Shown: positions 1 to 6,342, counted from the first letter of the stretch. The stretch: 7,178 bases of DNA from a bacterium (GCA_021782195.1 JAJXVI010000115.1:1-7178); one strand, 5' to 3'. Numbers and translations are program-made. Notes: generated by a model not told the origin, from the letters alone.

Positions 1-711
1 GGCGGGGGACGCGTCCGCGAGCGGGGACGCAGCCGCGGCGGGGGACGCGTCCGCGAGCGGAGACGCAGCCGCGGAGGGCGACGGGTCCGCGGAGGGCGAC
101 GCAGCCGCGGAGGGCGACGCGTCCGCGAGCGGAGACGCAGCCGCGGAGGGCGACACGTCCGCAAGTGTGGGACGCGACGGCGAACGCTCCTCAGACGGAG
201 AAGACTCCGGTGAAGGCGAGGCGGCCTCTTCTGGAGATGGCTCGGGAGACGGCGGATCGGAGGATGCGGCCACCGGAGGCGCGTCTTGAGGAGCACGCGT
301 GGTCTGCTCGGAACCCGGCGGAATCACCGCCTCCTGGCGGACCACCGTTGGCGCGGGGCGCTTGCGATCCCTGGCTTCCGAAGGCAGATGGCGCGGAAGG
401 CGAATCAGGCCGGACGCAGGCGCAGCAGATGCGACGCGCAGATGGCGGGGTCGATGAAAACGCTTTCTGCTGACACGTGGTGGTGGCTGGATGCGAACGA
501 TGCGCTGAGGGTCGGAATAGACGATCAGGCGGTCAACGTGCCCGAACGTCTCTTCATTCTCGTCGCCCCTCTTCACGGGCACGCCGAACCAGGTAAACAG
601 ACCCACGGCGTGCACAAGGAAGGAAACCAGGATAGCCGCCTGCAACAACGTCAGGCGGCGTGCACCGGGCAGTTTCACCGGCCCATCCGGTAGGCGACGT
701 CGGAACCACAC
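1..711 (-). CDS. TonB-like energy transducer, N-terminal part (C-terminus outside window)
   Basis: Partial gene, 237 codons visible, open from a stop at 837-835 to the left edge. From a GTG at 711 the protein has a short basic N-terminus (WFRRR near residues 2-6, RR at 18-19), one hydrophobic helix at about residues 20-43, then a long soluble part rich in Pro, Ala, Ser and Glu. The helix contains SFLVH (residues 30-34), matching the SxxxH signature that in TonB contacts ExbB/ExbD. A basic, Pro-containing stretch covers about 76-130, an acidic Pro/Ser stretch about 138-180, and 12-residue Ser-Pro-Ala repeats run from about 184 to the edge. This layout is that of TonB-family proteins, which sit in the inner membrane, span the periplasm and energise outer-membrane transporters. 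The TonB C-terminal domain is not visible, so another Pro-rich single-pass protein remains possible. The start is uncertain: GTG 711 lacks a well-placed ribosome site, and GTG 678 is the alternative. No ATG is available. Confidence 0.62.
   Translation of the reverse strand, partial: MWFRRRLPDGPVKLPGARRLTLLQAAILVSFLVHAVGLFTWFGVPVKRGDENEETFGHVDRLIVYSDPQRIVRIQPPPRVSRKRFHRPRHLRVASAAPASGLIRLPRHLPSEARDRKRPAPTVVRQEAVIPPGSEQTTRAPQDAPPVAASSDPPSPEPSPEEAASPSPESSPSEERSPSRPTLADVSPSAAASPLADASPSAAASPSADPSPSAAASPLADASPAAAASPLADASPA
2..163. repeat. 36-bp in-frame tandem repeat, about 4.5 copies
   Basis: Units start at 2, 38, 74, 110 and 146 (the last partial and decayed). The first two differ at about one base, while later copies swap blocks of GCGGGGGAC and GAGGGCGAC type. 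Each unit encodes 12 residues of alternating Ser-Pro and Ala/Asp on the minus strand, inside the Pro/Ala-rich region of the TonB-like protein. The array reaches the left edge, so its full copy number is unknown. A period that is a multiple of three fits selection for frame within a coding spacer. Confidence 0.85.
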
Positions 712-809
712 TTCTGGCTTGTTTACATTCCTGTCGAGCGAACCGCGGAAGGCTCGCGATTGCGCTGCGCGATGGACCGCGCCAGACGCACGACGATAAA
801 ATCTGCCAC

Positions 810-838
810 AGTGTAGCACACACCCGGTCAGGGGTCAA
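810..838 (-). promoter_or_regulatory. Sigma-70-type promoter of the TonB-like gene
   Basis: On the minus strand TTGACC (838-833) and TACACT (815-810) are separated by exactly 17 nt, and the -10 is preceded by TG one base upstream (extended -10). A transcript would begin near 803, leaving a 5' leader of about 90 nt before GTG 711. This also argues against using the upstream in-frame GTG at 819, which lies inside the promoter. Confidence 0.6.
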
Positions 839-883
839 CGAAAAGACCGGCCGGCGTCCCACACGAGGCGCAAGCGGGTACGA

Positions 884-913
884 TCTGCACCGCACGCGTT
901 CCGATGATATAAC
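884..913 (+). promoter_or_regulatory. Candidate extended -10 promoter for the kinase operon
   Basis: TGATATAAC at 905-913 is an extended -10 element (TG, one base, TATAAC). The -35 region is poor: TCTGCA at 884-889 matches three of six bases with an 18-nt spacer. Transcription would start near 920 and give a leader of about 270 nt that includes the tandem repeat. It diverges from the promoter at 810-838, with about 50 nt between the two elements. Confidence 0.4.
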
Positions 914-919
914 CTCGTC

Positions 920-1190
920 CCCCCTCTTCAGGTTGCGCCAGTCTTCGCAGAAACTGTGCGGGACGTGGTCTGGACATCGGGGGTTGAGAGACAGCCGCGC
1001 GGCGCGAACGCAACCGTCCCCGCACGCGGCACGCACGCAACCGTCCCCGCACGCGGCACGCACGCAACCGTCCCCCACACGCAGCACGCACGCAACCGTC
1101 CCCCACACGCAGCACGCACGCAACACGCCCACGGTTTCCGCTGACCACCCTGGAAGGGAACCTTCCCCACCCGCCTGAATCTGCGTGGAT
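920..1190 (+). other. Long non-coding leader upstream of the GAF kinase
   Basis: I see no credible gene on either strand between the two divergent promoters and the kinase start. Short open frames here are created by the repeat and by high GC, and none shows protein-like composition. The stretch holds the 27/28-bp repeat and a possible distant ribosome-binding sequence AAGGGAA (1154-1160). No tRNA or known riboswitch fold was recognised. Confidence 0.5.
1004..1123. repeat. 27/28-bp tandem repeat (minisatellite) in the kinase leader
   Basis: Copies begin at 1011, 1038, 1065 and 1093, and a fifth aborts just after 1121. The spacing is 27, 27, 28 and 28 bases. The core CAACCGTCCCC is shared. 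The first two copies continue as CGCACGCGGCACGCACG, whereas the last two carry an extra base and CACACGCAGCACGCACG. The sequence just before 1011 resembles a decayed unit end. Because 27 and 28 are mixed, the array cannot keep one reading frame, so it is probably not coding. It lies wholly between divergent genes. Confidence 0.85.
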
Positions 1191-2390
1191 ATGAGTGCAC
1201 CTCTCGACGACCTTGCGGCCCTGATCGATGCCACGCTGCGCGTCAACTCGACGGAAGACCTCGAGACGATGTGCAGACACATCCTGCGCGGCGCCCGCGA
1301 GGTGCTCCGTTCAGAGGCTGCTTCCCTGCTCCTGCGAGAGGATACGGGAGCGCTCCGCTGGTTCTCGGCCATCGGCGACGCGTGTCCCGTCCTGCAGTCG
1401 CAGGGGCTTGAACCCGGGGAAGGTATCGCCGGATGGGTCGCACAGACCGGCGAAAGCGTACTGGTCCCGGATGTCGCACAGGACCCGCGCTTCTGCGCCC
1501 GCATCGACGCCTTCAGCGGCTTCAAGACCCGCGCGCTCATCTGCGTGCCACTGCTGACGCACGGCCACGTACAGGGCGTTCTGCAACTGCTCAACCCGCC
1601 ACCCGACGCGCCCTACACCCCGTACGACCTGCAGAAAGCGCAGGCGTTCGCAAGCCTGTCGGCGGTTGCGCTCGAGAACCATCATCTCCTCGGAATCGCC
1701 GAGGAAGTCGGCAACGTACGCGAAATCGCGCGATTGCAGCGTGATATGGCATACGTGGTCGCGCACGAGGTCCTCAATCCCCTGACTGCCATACGAGGAT
1801 TCGCAGAGGCGCTCGCCGACGACACACTCGAACCCGGGCGCACGCGCGATTTTGCCGAACGCATCCGCGTTGAAGCCGGCCGCGTGGCCGCACTGATCGA
1901 CGACTTTCTCGCGATGTCGCGAATGGAAAGCGGCCAGATCCCACTTCACCAGGAAACGCTCGAGGTTCGTGGCGCGTTCGAACGCTGCTTCGCGCGACAC
2001 ACGCACAGCCTTCGCCGTATCGCAACCGTGGTCGACTGTCCGCGAGATCTCTCCGCGCAGGGTGACCCCGCACGATTCGACATGGTTCTCGACCATCTCG
2101 TGCGCAACGCAATCAGCGCATCGCACGCAGGATGTCGGATCGAACTCCGAGGAGAAAGAACCGGTGGAACCTGCCGGATCTCGGTTGTCGACACGGGCAC
2201 CGGAATCGCACCGGTTCACCACAGGCGTATCTTCCACCCGTTCTATCGCGTGCCCGGAGACAGGCCTCCGGGAAGCGGACTGGGCTTGACCGTTGCACGC
2301 ACGCTGGTCGAGGGCATGCAAGGGCGGATGGGAGTCCACAGCGTTCCCGGCGAAGGAGCAACCTTCTGGTTCACACTCCCGGCAGAATGA
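1191..2390 (+). CDS. Soluble GAF-domain sensor histidine kinase
   Basis: Protein of 399 residues with no signal peptide or membrane helix, so probably cytoplasmic. Residues about 10-165 form a GAF sensor domain (GEGIAGWVAQTGE and ALICVPLL are typical strands). A short helix then leads to the HisKA dimerisation domain with the H-box HEVLNPLTAI and phosphoacceptor His192. The ATPase domain has the N-box around Asn306, DTGTGI (334-339), the F-box RIFHPFYR (346-353) and GSGLGL (361-366). All key catalytic motifs look intact. By family knowledge it autophosphorylates on histidine and passes phosphate to a response regulator, but no regulator gene is in the window and the protein has no receiver domain. 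The GAF ligand cannot be told. I chose ATG 1191. GTG 1185 is in frame and equally possible, and neither has a good Shine-Dalgarno. The stop overlaps the next start as ATGA. Confidence 0.93.
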   Translation: MSAPLDDLAALIDATLRVNSTEDLETMCRHILRGAREVLRSEAASLLLREDTGALRWFSAIGDACPVLQSQGLEPGEGIAGWVAQTGESVLVPDVAQDPRFCARIDAFSGFKTRALICVPLLTHGHVQGVLQLLNPPPDAPYTPYDLQKAQAFASLSAVALENHHLLGIAEEVGNVREIARLQRDMAYVVAHEVLNPLTAIRGFAEALADDTLEPGRTRDFAERIRVEAGRVAALIDDFLAMSRMESGQIPLHQETLEVRGAFERCFARHTHSLRRIATVVDCPRDLSAQGDPARFDMVLDHLVRNAISASHAGCRIELRGERTGGTCRISVVDTGTGIAPVHHRRIFHPFYRVPGDRPPGSGLGLTVARTLVEGMQGRMGVHSVPGEGATFWFTLPAE

Positions 2391-2527
2391 GTCCAGATCC
2401 GCGACTTTCCTTCACGACACAGGCGAGCAATCCATCGGCAGCAGCGAAGGAAGGAAACCCCGACGACGGACGCGTAACAGGGGACAACGTCATCTCGCCC
2501 CGCCGCATCACGAAGGAGGCTCTGTGA
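2387..2527 (+). CDS. Possible 46-residue bridging ORF between kinase and glycosyltransferase
   Basis: An ORF of 47 codons including stop starts inside the kinase stop (ATGA at 2387-2390) and ends inside the glycosyltransferase start (GTGA at 2524-2527). The peptide is hydrophilic, with Asp, Arg, Ser and Ala, and no membrane helix, Cys cluster or domain that I recognise. It has no Shine-Dalgarno of its own, so translation would depend on ribosomes finishing the kinase. Third-position GC is about 65%, which looks lower than in its neighbours and is a mark against it. It could be a real small protein, a coupling peptide that delivers ribosomes to the AAGGAGG at 2513-2519, or just an open spacer. 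The exact double overlap is the main reason to list it. Confidence 0.3.
   Translation: MSPDPRLSFTTQASNPSAAAKEGNPDDGRVTGDNVISPRRITKEAL
2513..2519 (+). promoter_or_regulatory. Strong ribosome-binding site fixing the glycosyltransferase GTG start
   Basis: AAGGAGG lies four bases before GTG 2524 and is nearly a full complement of the 16S rRNA 3' end. It decides between GTG 2524 and the upstream ATG at 2293, which has no such site and would overlap the kinase by about 100 nt. Confidence 0.75.
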
Positions 2528-3909
2528 GCGAAGGTATCAGCCCGGCCAATACGGTCTTTGTGCTGCTGTCGTTCGAGGGTCCCGACATTTATTCGATGGT
2601 CGGCGGACTTGGCGTGCGAATGACCGAACTCTCGCGCGCACTCGCACATTGCGGGTTTGATGCCCATCTGTTCTTCGTTGGCGACCCGACCAAGCCGGGC
2701 TATGAGGTCGGCGAACACGGTCACTGGCATCTGCACCGATGGGGGCAATGGCTCAGCGCTTCCTACCCTGAGGGCGTCTATCACGGCGAGGAAGACAAGA
2801 TGGCGGACTACGAATCCAGCCTGCCTCCACATCTGATCGACGAAATCATCCGACCCGCCGTCCAGCGGGGGCGCACGTGCATCGTACTGGCCGAGGAATG
2901 GCACACTGCGTCGACCGTCGTTGCTCTTCACCACAACTTGCACGTCGCAGGAATGCGGGAACGCTGCATCATCTACTGGAACGCAAACAACACGTACGGT
3001 TTCTGGCGCATCCCGTGGAATGCGCTGAGCAACGCGTCCATCCTCACCACCGTCAGTCGGTACATGAAGCACAAGATGTGGAGCTATGGCCTGAACCCGC
3101 TGGTCATCCCGAACGGCATCCCGGCTCGGCTCCTCCATCCACCGGCCCCCGACCGGGTTGCCGCACTGCGCGGGCTCTTTGAAGCCGAAGCCGAGGCCAC
3201 CGGCATCGCGCCCGGACCGCTGATCGCCAAGGTTGGCCGCTTTGACACCGACAAACGGTGGATGATGGCCATTGACGCCCTTCACGTGCTGCACGCATCA
3301 CCGTACGGGAGCGTGCATCGCCCGCGCATGATTGTACGCGGCGGAACGGAGCCACACCGCGTCGACGTCATGGGAAGAGCCGCAATGCACGGTCTGCGGT
3401 GGGCGGAGGTCACTGTCAACGACCCCACGCCCGATCGCATCATGACCGCGCTCTCGCGACATCTCGACGCGGATATCCTGGAACTGCGGTTCTTCGTTCC
3501 CGAAGACTTCCTGCACACCATCTACGCGGCCGCCGACGCCGTTTTCGCCAACTCCGGACACGAACCGTTCGGACTCGTCGGCCTTGAGGTGATGGCAAGT
3601 GGCGGCATCGCCTTTACCGGCTGCACGGGCGAGGACTATGCCCAGTCGTTCCACAACGCCGTGGTTGTCGACTCGGAAGACGCACGAGAAATGGCGGTCT
3701 ACGTCATCGACCTGATGACCCACACCGAAGAAAAGCAGCGCATTCGACGCAATGCGCAGGAAACCGCCAAAATGTTTACCTGGGACGAAGTTCTCAAGGC
3801 GCTCTGTCGCAAGCTCGAGTTCTCGGCACAGGTAGGAGGCGTCGCTTTCCAGCCCTGCGGCCGACCGGCCCTGGGCGGAGCCTGCGACGCTGGCCCTCTC
3901 GCCATCTGA
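2524..3909 (+). CDS. GT-B fold glycosyltransferase (group 1 / GT4-like)
   Basis: Protein of 461 residues. The start is GTG 2524, with AAGGAGG at 2513-2519 four bases upstream; the longer open frame reaching back into the kinase gene is not used. The N-terminal Rossmann half has a glycine-rich loop MVGGLGVRMTELSRAL (25-40), as in GT4 and glycogen-synthase-like enzymes that grip the acceptor or donor. VIPNGIP (194-200) marks the inter-domain linker. The C-terminal half has AKVGRFDTDKRW (235-246), the usual donor-phosphate loop, and the EX7E pair Glu347/Glu355 in GHEPFGLVGLE. These features show a retaining, nucleotide-sugar-dependent transferase. Donor and acceptor cannot be inferred. No membrane helix is seen. 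The last 25 or so residues are a Gly/Ala/Pro-rich tail beyond the usual fold. The gene follows the kinase through a 46-codon ORF and is probably in the same operon, but no other polysaccharide genes are near. Confidence 0.9.
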   Translation: MSEGISPANTVFVLLSFEGPDIYSMVGGLGVRMTELSRALAHCGFDAHLFFVGDPTKPGYEVGEHGHWHLHRWGQWLSASYPEGVYHGEEDKMADYESSLPPHLIDEIIRPAVQRGRTCIVLAEEWHTASTVVALHHNLHVAGMRERCIIYWNANNTYGFWRIPWNALSNASILTTVSRYMKHKMWSYGLNPLVIPNGIPARLLHPPAPDRVAALRGLFEAEAEATGIAPGPLIAKVGRFDTDKRWMMAIDALHVLHASPYGSVHRPRMIVRGGTEPHRVDVMGRAAMHGLRWAEVTVNDPTPDRIMTALSRHLDADILELRFFVPEDFLHTIYAAADAVFANSGHEPFGLVGLEVMASGGIAFTGCTGEDYAQSFHNAVVVDSEDAREMAVYVIDLMTHTEEKQRIRRNAQETAKMFTWDEVLKALCRKLEFSAQVGGVAFQPCGRPALGGACDAGPLAI

Positions 3910-3969
3910 ACGCGAACCGCATCCGCCGGATCCGGCTCGACACAACCCGATAACAGGAGATTATCCCTC

Positions 3970-4419
3970 GTGGCACTGGAAAAAACCCTGGTTCTCATCA
4001 AGCCCGACAGCATCCAACGCGGACTCGCGGGCCGTCTCATTGCACGCTTCGAAGACAAAGGGCTCCGCCTCGTTGGCACCCGACTTCTCCACATGGACGC
4101 AGCACGCGCCGCACGTCTGTACGAACCCCACGTTGGCAAGCCCTTCTATGACGGACTCGTCAAGTACATGACGAGCGGTCCGATCATGGCCCTCTGCGTG
4201 GAAGGATATGACGCCATCGGCCAGGTCCGAACCCTGATGGGCGCCACGGATCCGTCGAAGGCCGCCCCCGGAACCATTCGCGGTGACTGGGGACAGCGAC
4301 TCGACAACAACTGCGTGCACGGTTCCGACTCCCTTGAAAGCGCCGCACGTGAGCTCCCGATCTTCTTCGAAGCCCACGAACTGTGCGACTACGAGGCCAA
4401 CTTCACCCGGTGGGTGTAA
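3970..4419 (+). CDS. ndk: Nucleoside diphosphate kinase
   Basis: Protein of 149 residues, about the usual length for bacterial Ndk. It transfers the gamma phosphate from ATP to NDPs and dNDPs through a phosphohistidine, balancing nucleotide pools in the cytoplasm. TLVLIKPD at the N-terminus carries the nucleotide-contacting Lys11. GKPFYDGLVKYMTSGP (56-71) and LMGATDP (89-95) followed by PGTIRGD (100-106) are family signatures. NNCVHGSDS (113-121) holds the catalytic His117. Arg87, Arg104 and Asn114 sit where the family binds phosphate and ribose. Start is GTG 3970 with AGGAGA at 3955-3960, nine bases upstream. It lies 60 nt after the glycosyltransferase stop, so it may share that transcript or have its own promoter; none is obvious. 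No truncation is seen. Confidence 0.97.
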   Translation: MALEKTLVLIKPDSIQRGLAGRLIARFEDKGLRLVGTRLLHMDAARAARLYEPHVGKPFYDGLVKYMTSGPIMALCVEGYDAIGQVRTLMGATDPSKAAPGTIRGDWGQRLDNNCVHGSDSLESAARELPIFFEAHELCDYEANFTRWV

Positions 4420-4436
4420 AGCGCATCGCGCGTGCT

Positions 4437-4454
4437 CGCCGAACGGTTTCGGCG
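4437..4454 (+). terminator. Hairpin just after ndk, possible terminator
   Basis: CGCCGAA (4437-4443) pairs perfectly with TTCGGCG (4448-4454) around a CGGT tetraloop, 17 nt after the ndk stop. No T-run follows, so if it ends transcription it is not a textbook intrinsic terminator. It could instead protect the ndk mRNA 3' end. It lies inside the longest possible open frame of rsmI, which bears on that gene's start. Confidence 0.35.
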
Positions 4455-4664
4455 GGCCTCCCTGACCGCAAAGCGCACGCTTCCGACGTCTCGTCGAGGG
4501 CCCCGGCACGCGCGCGTGGCGACGTCGAGTGGCCCGACGAGACGCAAGCGCTTCCTGCTGTCGGCCCCGAGCCGCATGTCCCCGGAGCGAGCGCGGTCAA
4601 CTCGCTCCTCGCGTCAACCACGGCGTCGGGGAATACCCTGTCTGGAGAGACCTCCGAGCCCACG

Positions 4665-5486
4665 TTGTGGGTGGTCGGCACCCCGATCGGCAACCTTGCG
4701 GACATGACGGCACGGGCTCGTACGGTGCTCGCCACGGTGCACGCCATCGCCGCCGAGGATACCCGCCAGCTGCGCAAACTCCTCACGTGTTGCAACGTGG
4801 TCCGTCCCCCCCGCGTGGTCTCCTATCGTGAGGAGAACCGCCTTCGGGCCGCCGACGCGATCCTGGCGATGCTCGGCAACGGACACGACGTGGCGATCGT
4901 CACCGACGCGGGCATGCCCGCGATCTCCGACCCAGGCGAGTACCTGGTCGACCGGTGTCACGAAGCCGGCTTTCGCGTCTCTCCGGTGCCGGGACCGTCG
5001 GCCGTCGTCACCGCCCTTGCCTGTTCCGGGCTGCCCTCAAGCCGCTGGAGTTTCGAAGGCTTCCTGAGCCGTCGCAATTCCCATCGTGCACAGCACCTGC
5101 GCGAACTGGCACACGAATCCCGCACCATGATTCTGCTCGAAGCACCGAGCCGCATCCAGGAGACGCTTGCCGAACTGCGAGACGTATTTGGGGCCGATCG
5201 CCGGTGCTGTCTGGCTCGTGAACTCACCAAGGTCTACGAGGAGGTGCGACGCTTCACACTGGGAGAAGCCGTCGAGTGGAGCCACAGTCGGCCGATGCGC
5301 GGTGAGTTCACGATCGTCGTGGAGGGTGTGACGCACGCCCCCGCCCCCGTCGACACGCCCCCTTCGGACGAAGAACTGAGGACCCAGGTGGAAGCCGCCA
5401 TGGCGACCGGGCTCACGCGACGCCAGGCAGCCAAGACAGTTGCCGGGCGCTACAACCTTGACGCCCGCGACGTGTACCGAGTTTGA
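4665..5486 (+). CDS. rsmI: 16S rRNA (cytidine1402-2'-O)-methyltransferase
   Basis: The conserved part is 273 residues, close to the usual 280-290. RsmI uses S-adenosylmethionine to methylate the ribose of C1402 in the ribosomal P site, together with RsmH. Family motifs in order: WVVGTPIGNLADMT (2-15), IAAEDTRQLRKLL (28-40), the SAM-binding IVTDAGMPAISDPG (78-91), VPGPSAVVTAL (108-118), FEGFL (130-134), ARELTKVYEE (184-193) and RGEFTIVVEG (212-221). The C-terminal region after about 233 looks like a small helical domain. The start is unclear. TTG 4665 sits right at the first beta strand, and CTG 4638, with GGGG a few bases upstream, would give a normal N-terminus. GTG 4410 or ATG 4383 would overlap ndk and add 85 or more residues that match nothing I know. 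The gene converges with the zinc-ribbon gene 91 nt downstream. Confidence 0.93.
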   Translation: MWVVGTPIGNLADMTARARTVLATVHAIAAEDTRQLRKLLTCCNVVRPPRVVSYREENRLRAADAILAMLGNGHDVAIVTDAGMPAISDPGEYLVDRCHEAGFRVSPVPGPSAVVTALACSGLPSSRWSFEGFLSRRNSHRAQHLRELAHESRTMILLEAPSRIQETLAELRDVFGADRRCCLARELTKVYEEVRRFTLGEAVEWSHSRPMRGEFTIVVEGVTHAPAPVDTPPSDEELRTQVEAAMATGLTRRQAAKTVAGRYNLDARDVYRV

Positions 5487-5514
5487 CGCGCGGCACAAAC
5501 CAGCCGGCACCCAC

Positions 5515-5549
5515 GCTGGGGGCGTCAGCGTCCGGGAGGGGTCCCCAGC
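5515..5549. terminator. Inverted repeat between convergent genes, possible terminator
   Basis: GCTGGGG (5515-5521) pairs with CCCCAGC (5543-5549) across a 21-nt loop, in the 91-nt gap after rsmI. The position suits a terminator read from either strand, but no T-run follows on either side and the loop is large. Confidence 0.3.
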
Positions 5550-5567
5550 CCTGCGACGAACGCGCGG

Positions 5568-5583
5568 GGCTGAACGCTCAGCC
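5568..5583. terminator. Perfect hairpin across the zinc-ribbon gene stop codon
   Basis: GGCTGA (5568-5573) and TCAGCC (5578-5583) form a six-base stem with an ACGC tetraloop. The stop codon of the minus-strand gene (5580-5578) is part of the stem. It may act with the repeat at 5515-5549 as a two-sided terminator between convergent transcripts. The lack of T-runs keeps confidence low. Confidence 0.3.
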
Positions 5584-6339
5584 GTCGCCACGGTCCTCCC
5601 GGCGGCGCTTCATGACAAGCCACGTCATCAACAGCGCGGGAACCGCAGTCAAAAGGTACACGAGCGCGAGACCGATGCCGTTTCCCCAGAGAATCCATCC
5701 TTCGATACCGAACGCAGCCATTCCAAGAAGCAGGAAAACGAGCCACGTGCTGACCGGCTTTCTCGGAAAACGGTCCACGAGACACTGCCCCGCCAGGCCG
5801 TCGACGATGACCCGAAAGGCGCGACCGTTGAACTGATACGGGAACTCGTAGAGCGGAACCCGCACGAGCCAGGCCTGTACATTCTCCCCGCCGCTCACGC
5901 CAGCCTGCGCCATGGCCCGCTCGCGACCCACCGTCGGGACGACGGCTTCCTCCTCCACCTCGATTGCGGCGTCGGGGTTGATGAAATGCGAGGGAACAGA
6001 CAGGCCGTACAGTTCTCGCAGCACGGTGCTGACGGCGGGCACCATCACCTGCCGATCAAACCCCACGTTTCCCCCCGAAAAACTCCAGAACATGAAATCG
6101 TAGGCCTTGGGCTGGCCCATCATGGCCACGCCCTGCAATCCCGCCGGCGCGGCTTCGGACGCAAACCAGCGGCGCATCGTCGCGCCCGCCTCGGTCAGGT
6201 CGATCTGCGGGGACAGGCGCAGGTAGGGGACGAGCTGGTTGTTCGCCGCATACGCCATCTGGTTGCAGTTGAAACAGCGGACGTACGACTGGCCGTCGTC
6301 GACCACCACGGTATTGCCGCACTGGGTACAGGGAAGCAC
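5578..6339 (-). CDS. Zinc-ribbon protein with two C-terminal membrane helices, function unknown
   Basis: Protein of 253 residues that I cannot assign to a named family. The N-terminus has CTQCG and CFNCN, giving Cys4, Cys7, Cys22 and Cys25, a four-cysteine zinc ribbon of rubredoxin-knuckle type. The middle (about 40-190) is soluble. It includes FMFWSFSGG (82-90), a very acidic EVEEE stretch (127-131) and a strand-rich part, WLVRVPLYEFPYQFNGRAFRVIVDG (157-181), that reads like a small beta domain. Two hydrophobic helices follow at about 198-218 and 219-243, ending in basic KRRRE, so both ends are probably cytoplasmic. Zinc ribbon plus paired helices suggests a membrane-tethered adaptor or assembly factor, but that is inference. 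Start is GTG 6339 with a full-length Shine-Dalgarno GGAGGTGA at 6350-6343. It is divergent from the DUF2760 gene and convergent with rsmI. Confidence 0.85.
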   Translation of the reverse strand: MLPCTQCGNTVVVDDGQSYVRCFNCNQMAYAANNQLVPYLRLSPQIDLTEAGATMRRWFASEAAPAGLQGVAMMGQPKAYDFMFWSFSGGNVGFDRQVMVPAVSTVLRELYGLSVPSHFINPDAAIEVEEEAVVPTVGRERAMAQAGVSGGENVQAWLVRVPLYEFPYQFNGRAFRVIVDGLAGQCLVDRFPRKPVSTWLVFLLLGMAAFGIEGWILWGNGIGLALVYLLTAVPALLMTWLVMKRRREDRGDG

Positions 6340-6342
6340 CCG

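Noticed and set aside
723..728. ATG immediately followed by TAA, preceded by AGGA, in the leader of the TonB-like gene (minus strand)
   Set aside because: A start-stop element could affect translation, but such a short pattern is common by chance and nothing else supports it.
1004..1123. Tandem repeat considered as a CRISPR array
   Set aside because: The 27/28-bp units are directly adjacent with no unique spacers, and no cas genes are present.
554..1594. Long minus-strand open frame of 346 codons crossing the intergenic region and the kinase gene
   Set aside because: It runs antisense through the GAF domain and through the tandem repeat, is rich in Arg, Cys and Ser, and has no motif. It is a shadow frame of GC-rich DNA.
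1311..2339. Minus-strand open frame of 342 codons opposite the histidine kinase
   Set aside because: It is the antisense frame of a gene with all kinase motifs intact. Its translation shows no domain and no ribosome site.
2371..3294. Minus-strand open frame of 307 codons opposite the glycosyltransferase
   Set aside because: Antisense shadow of a well-supported gene; high-GC codon bias keeps the reverse frame open.
3925..3936. Perfect 12-base palindrome GCCGGATCCGGC between the glycosyltransferase and ndk
   Set aside because: A dyad of this size is expected by chance a few times in 7 kb of GC-rich DNA, and it has no loop or T-run to act as a terminator.
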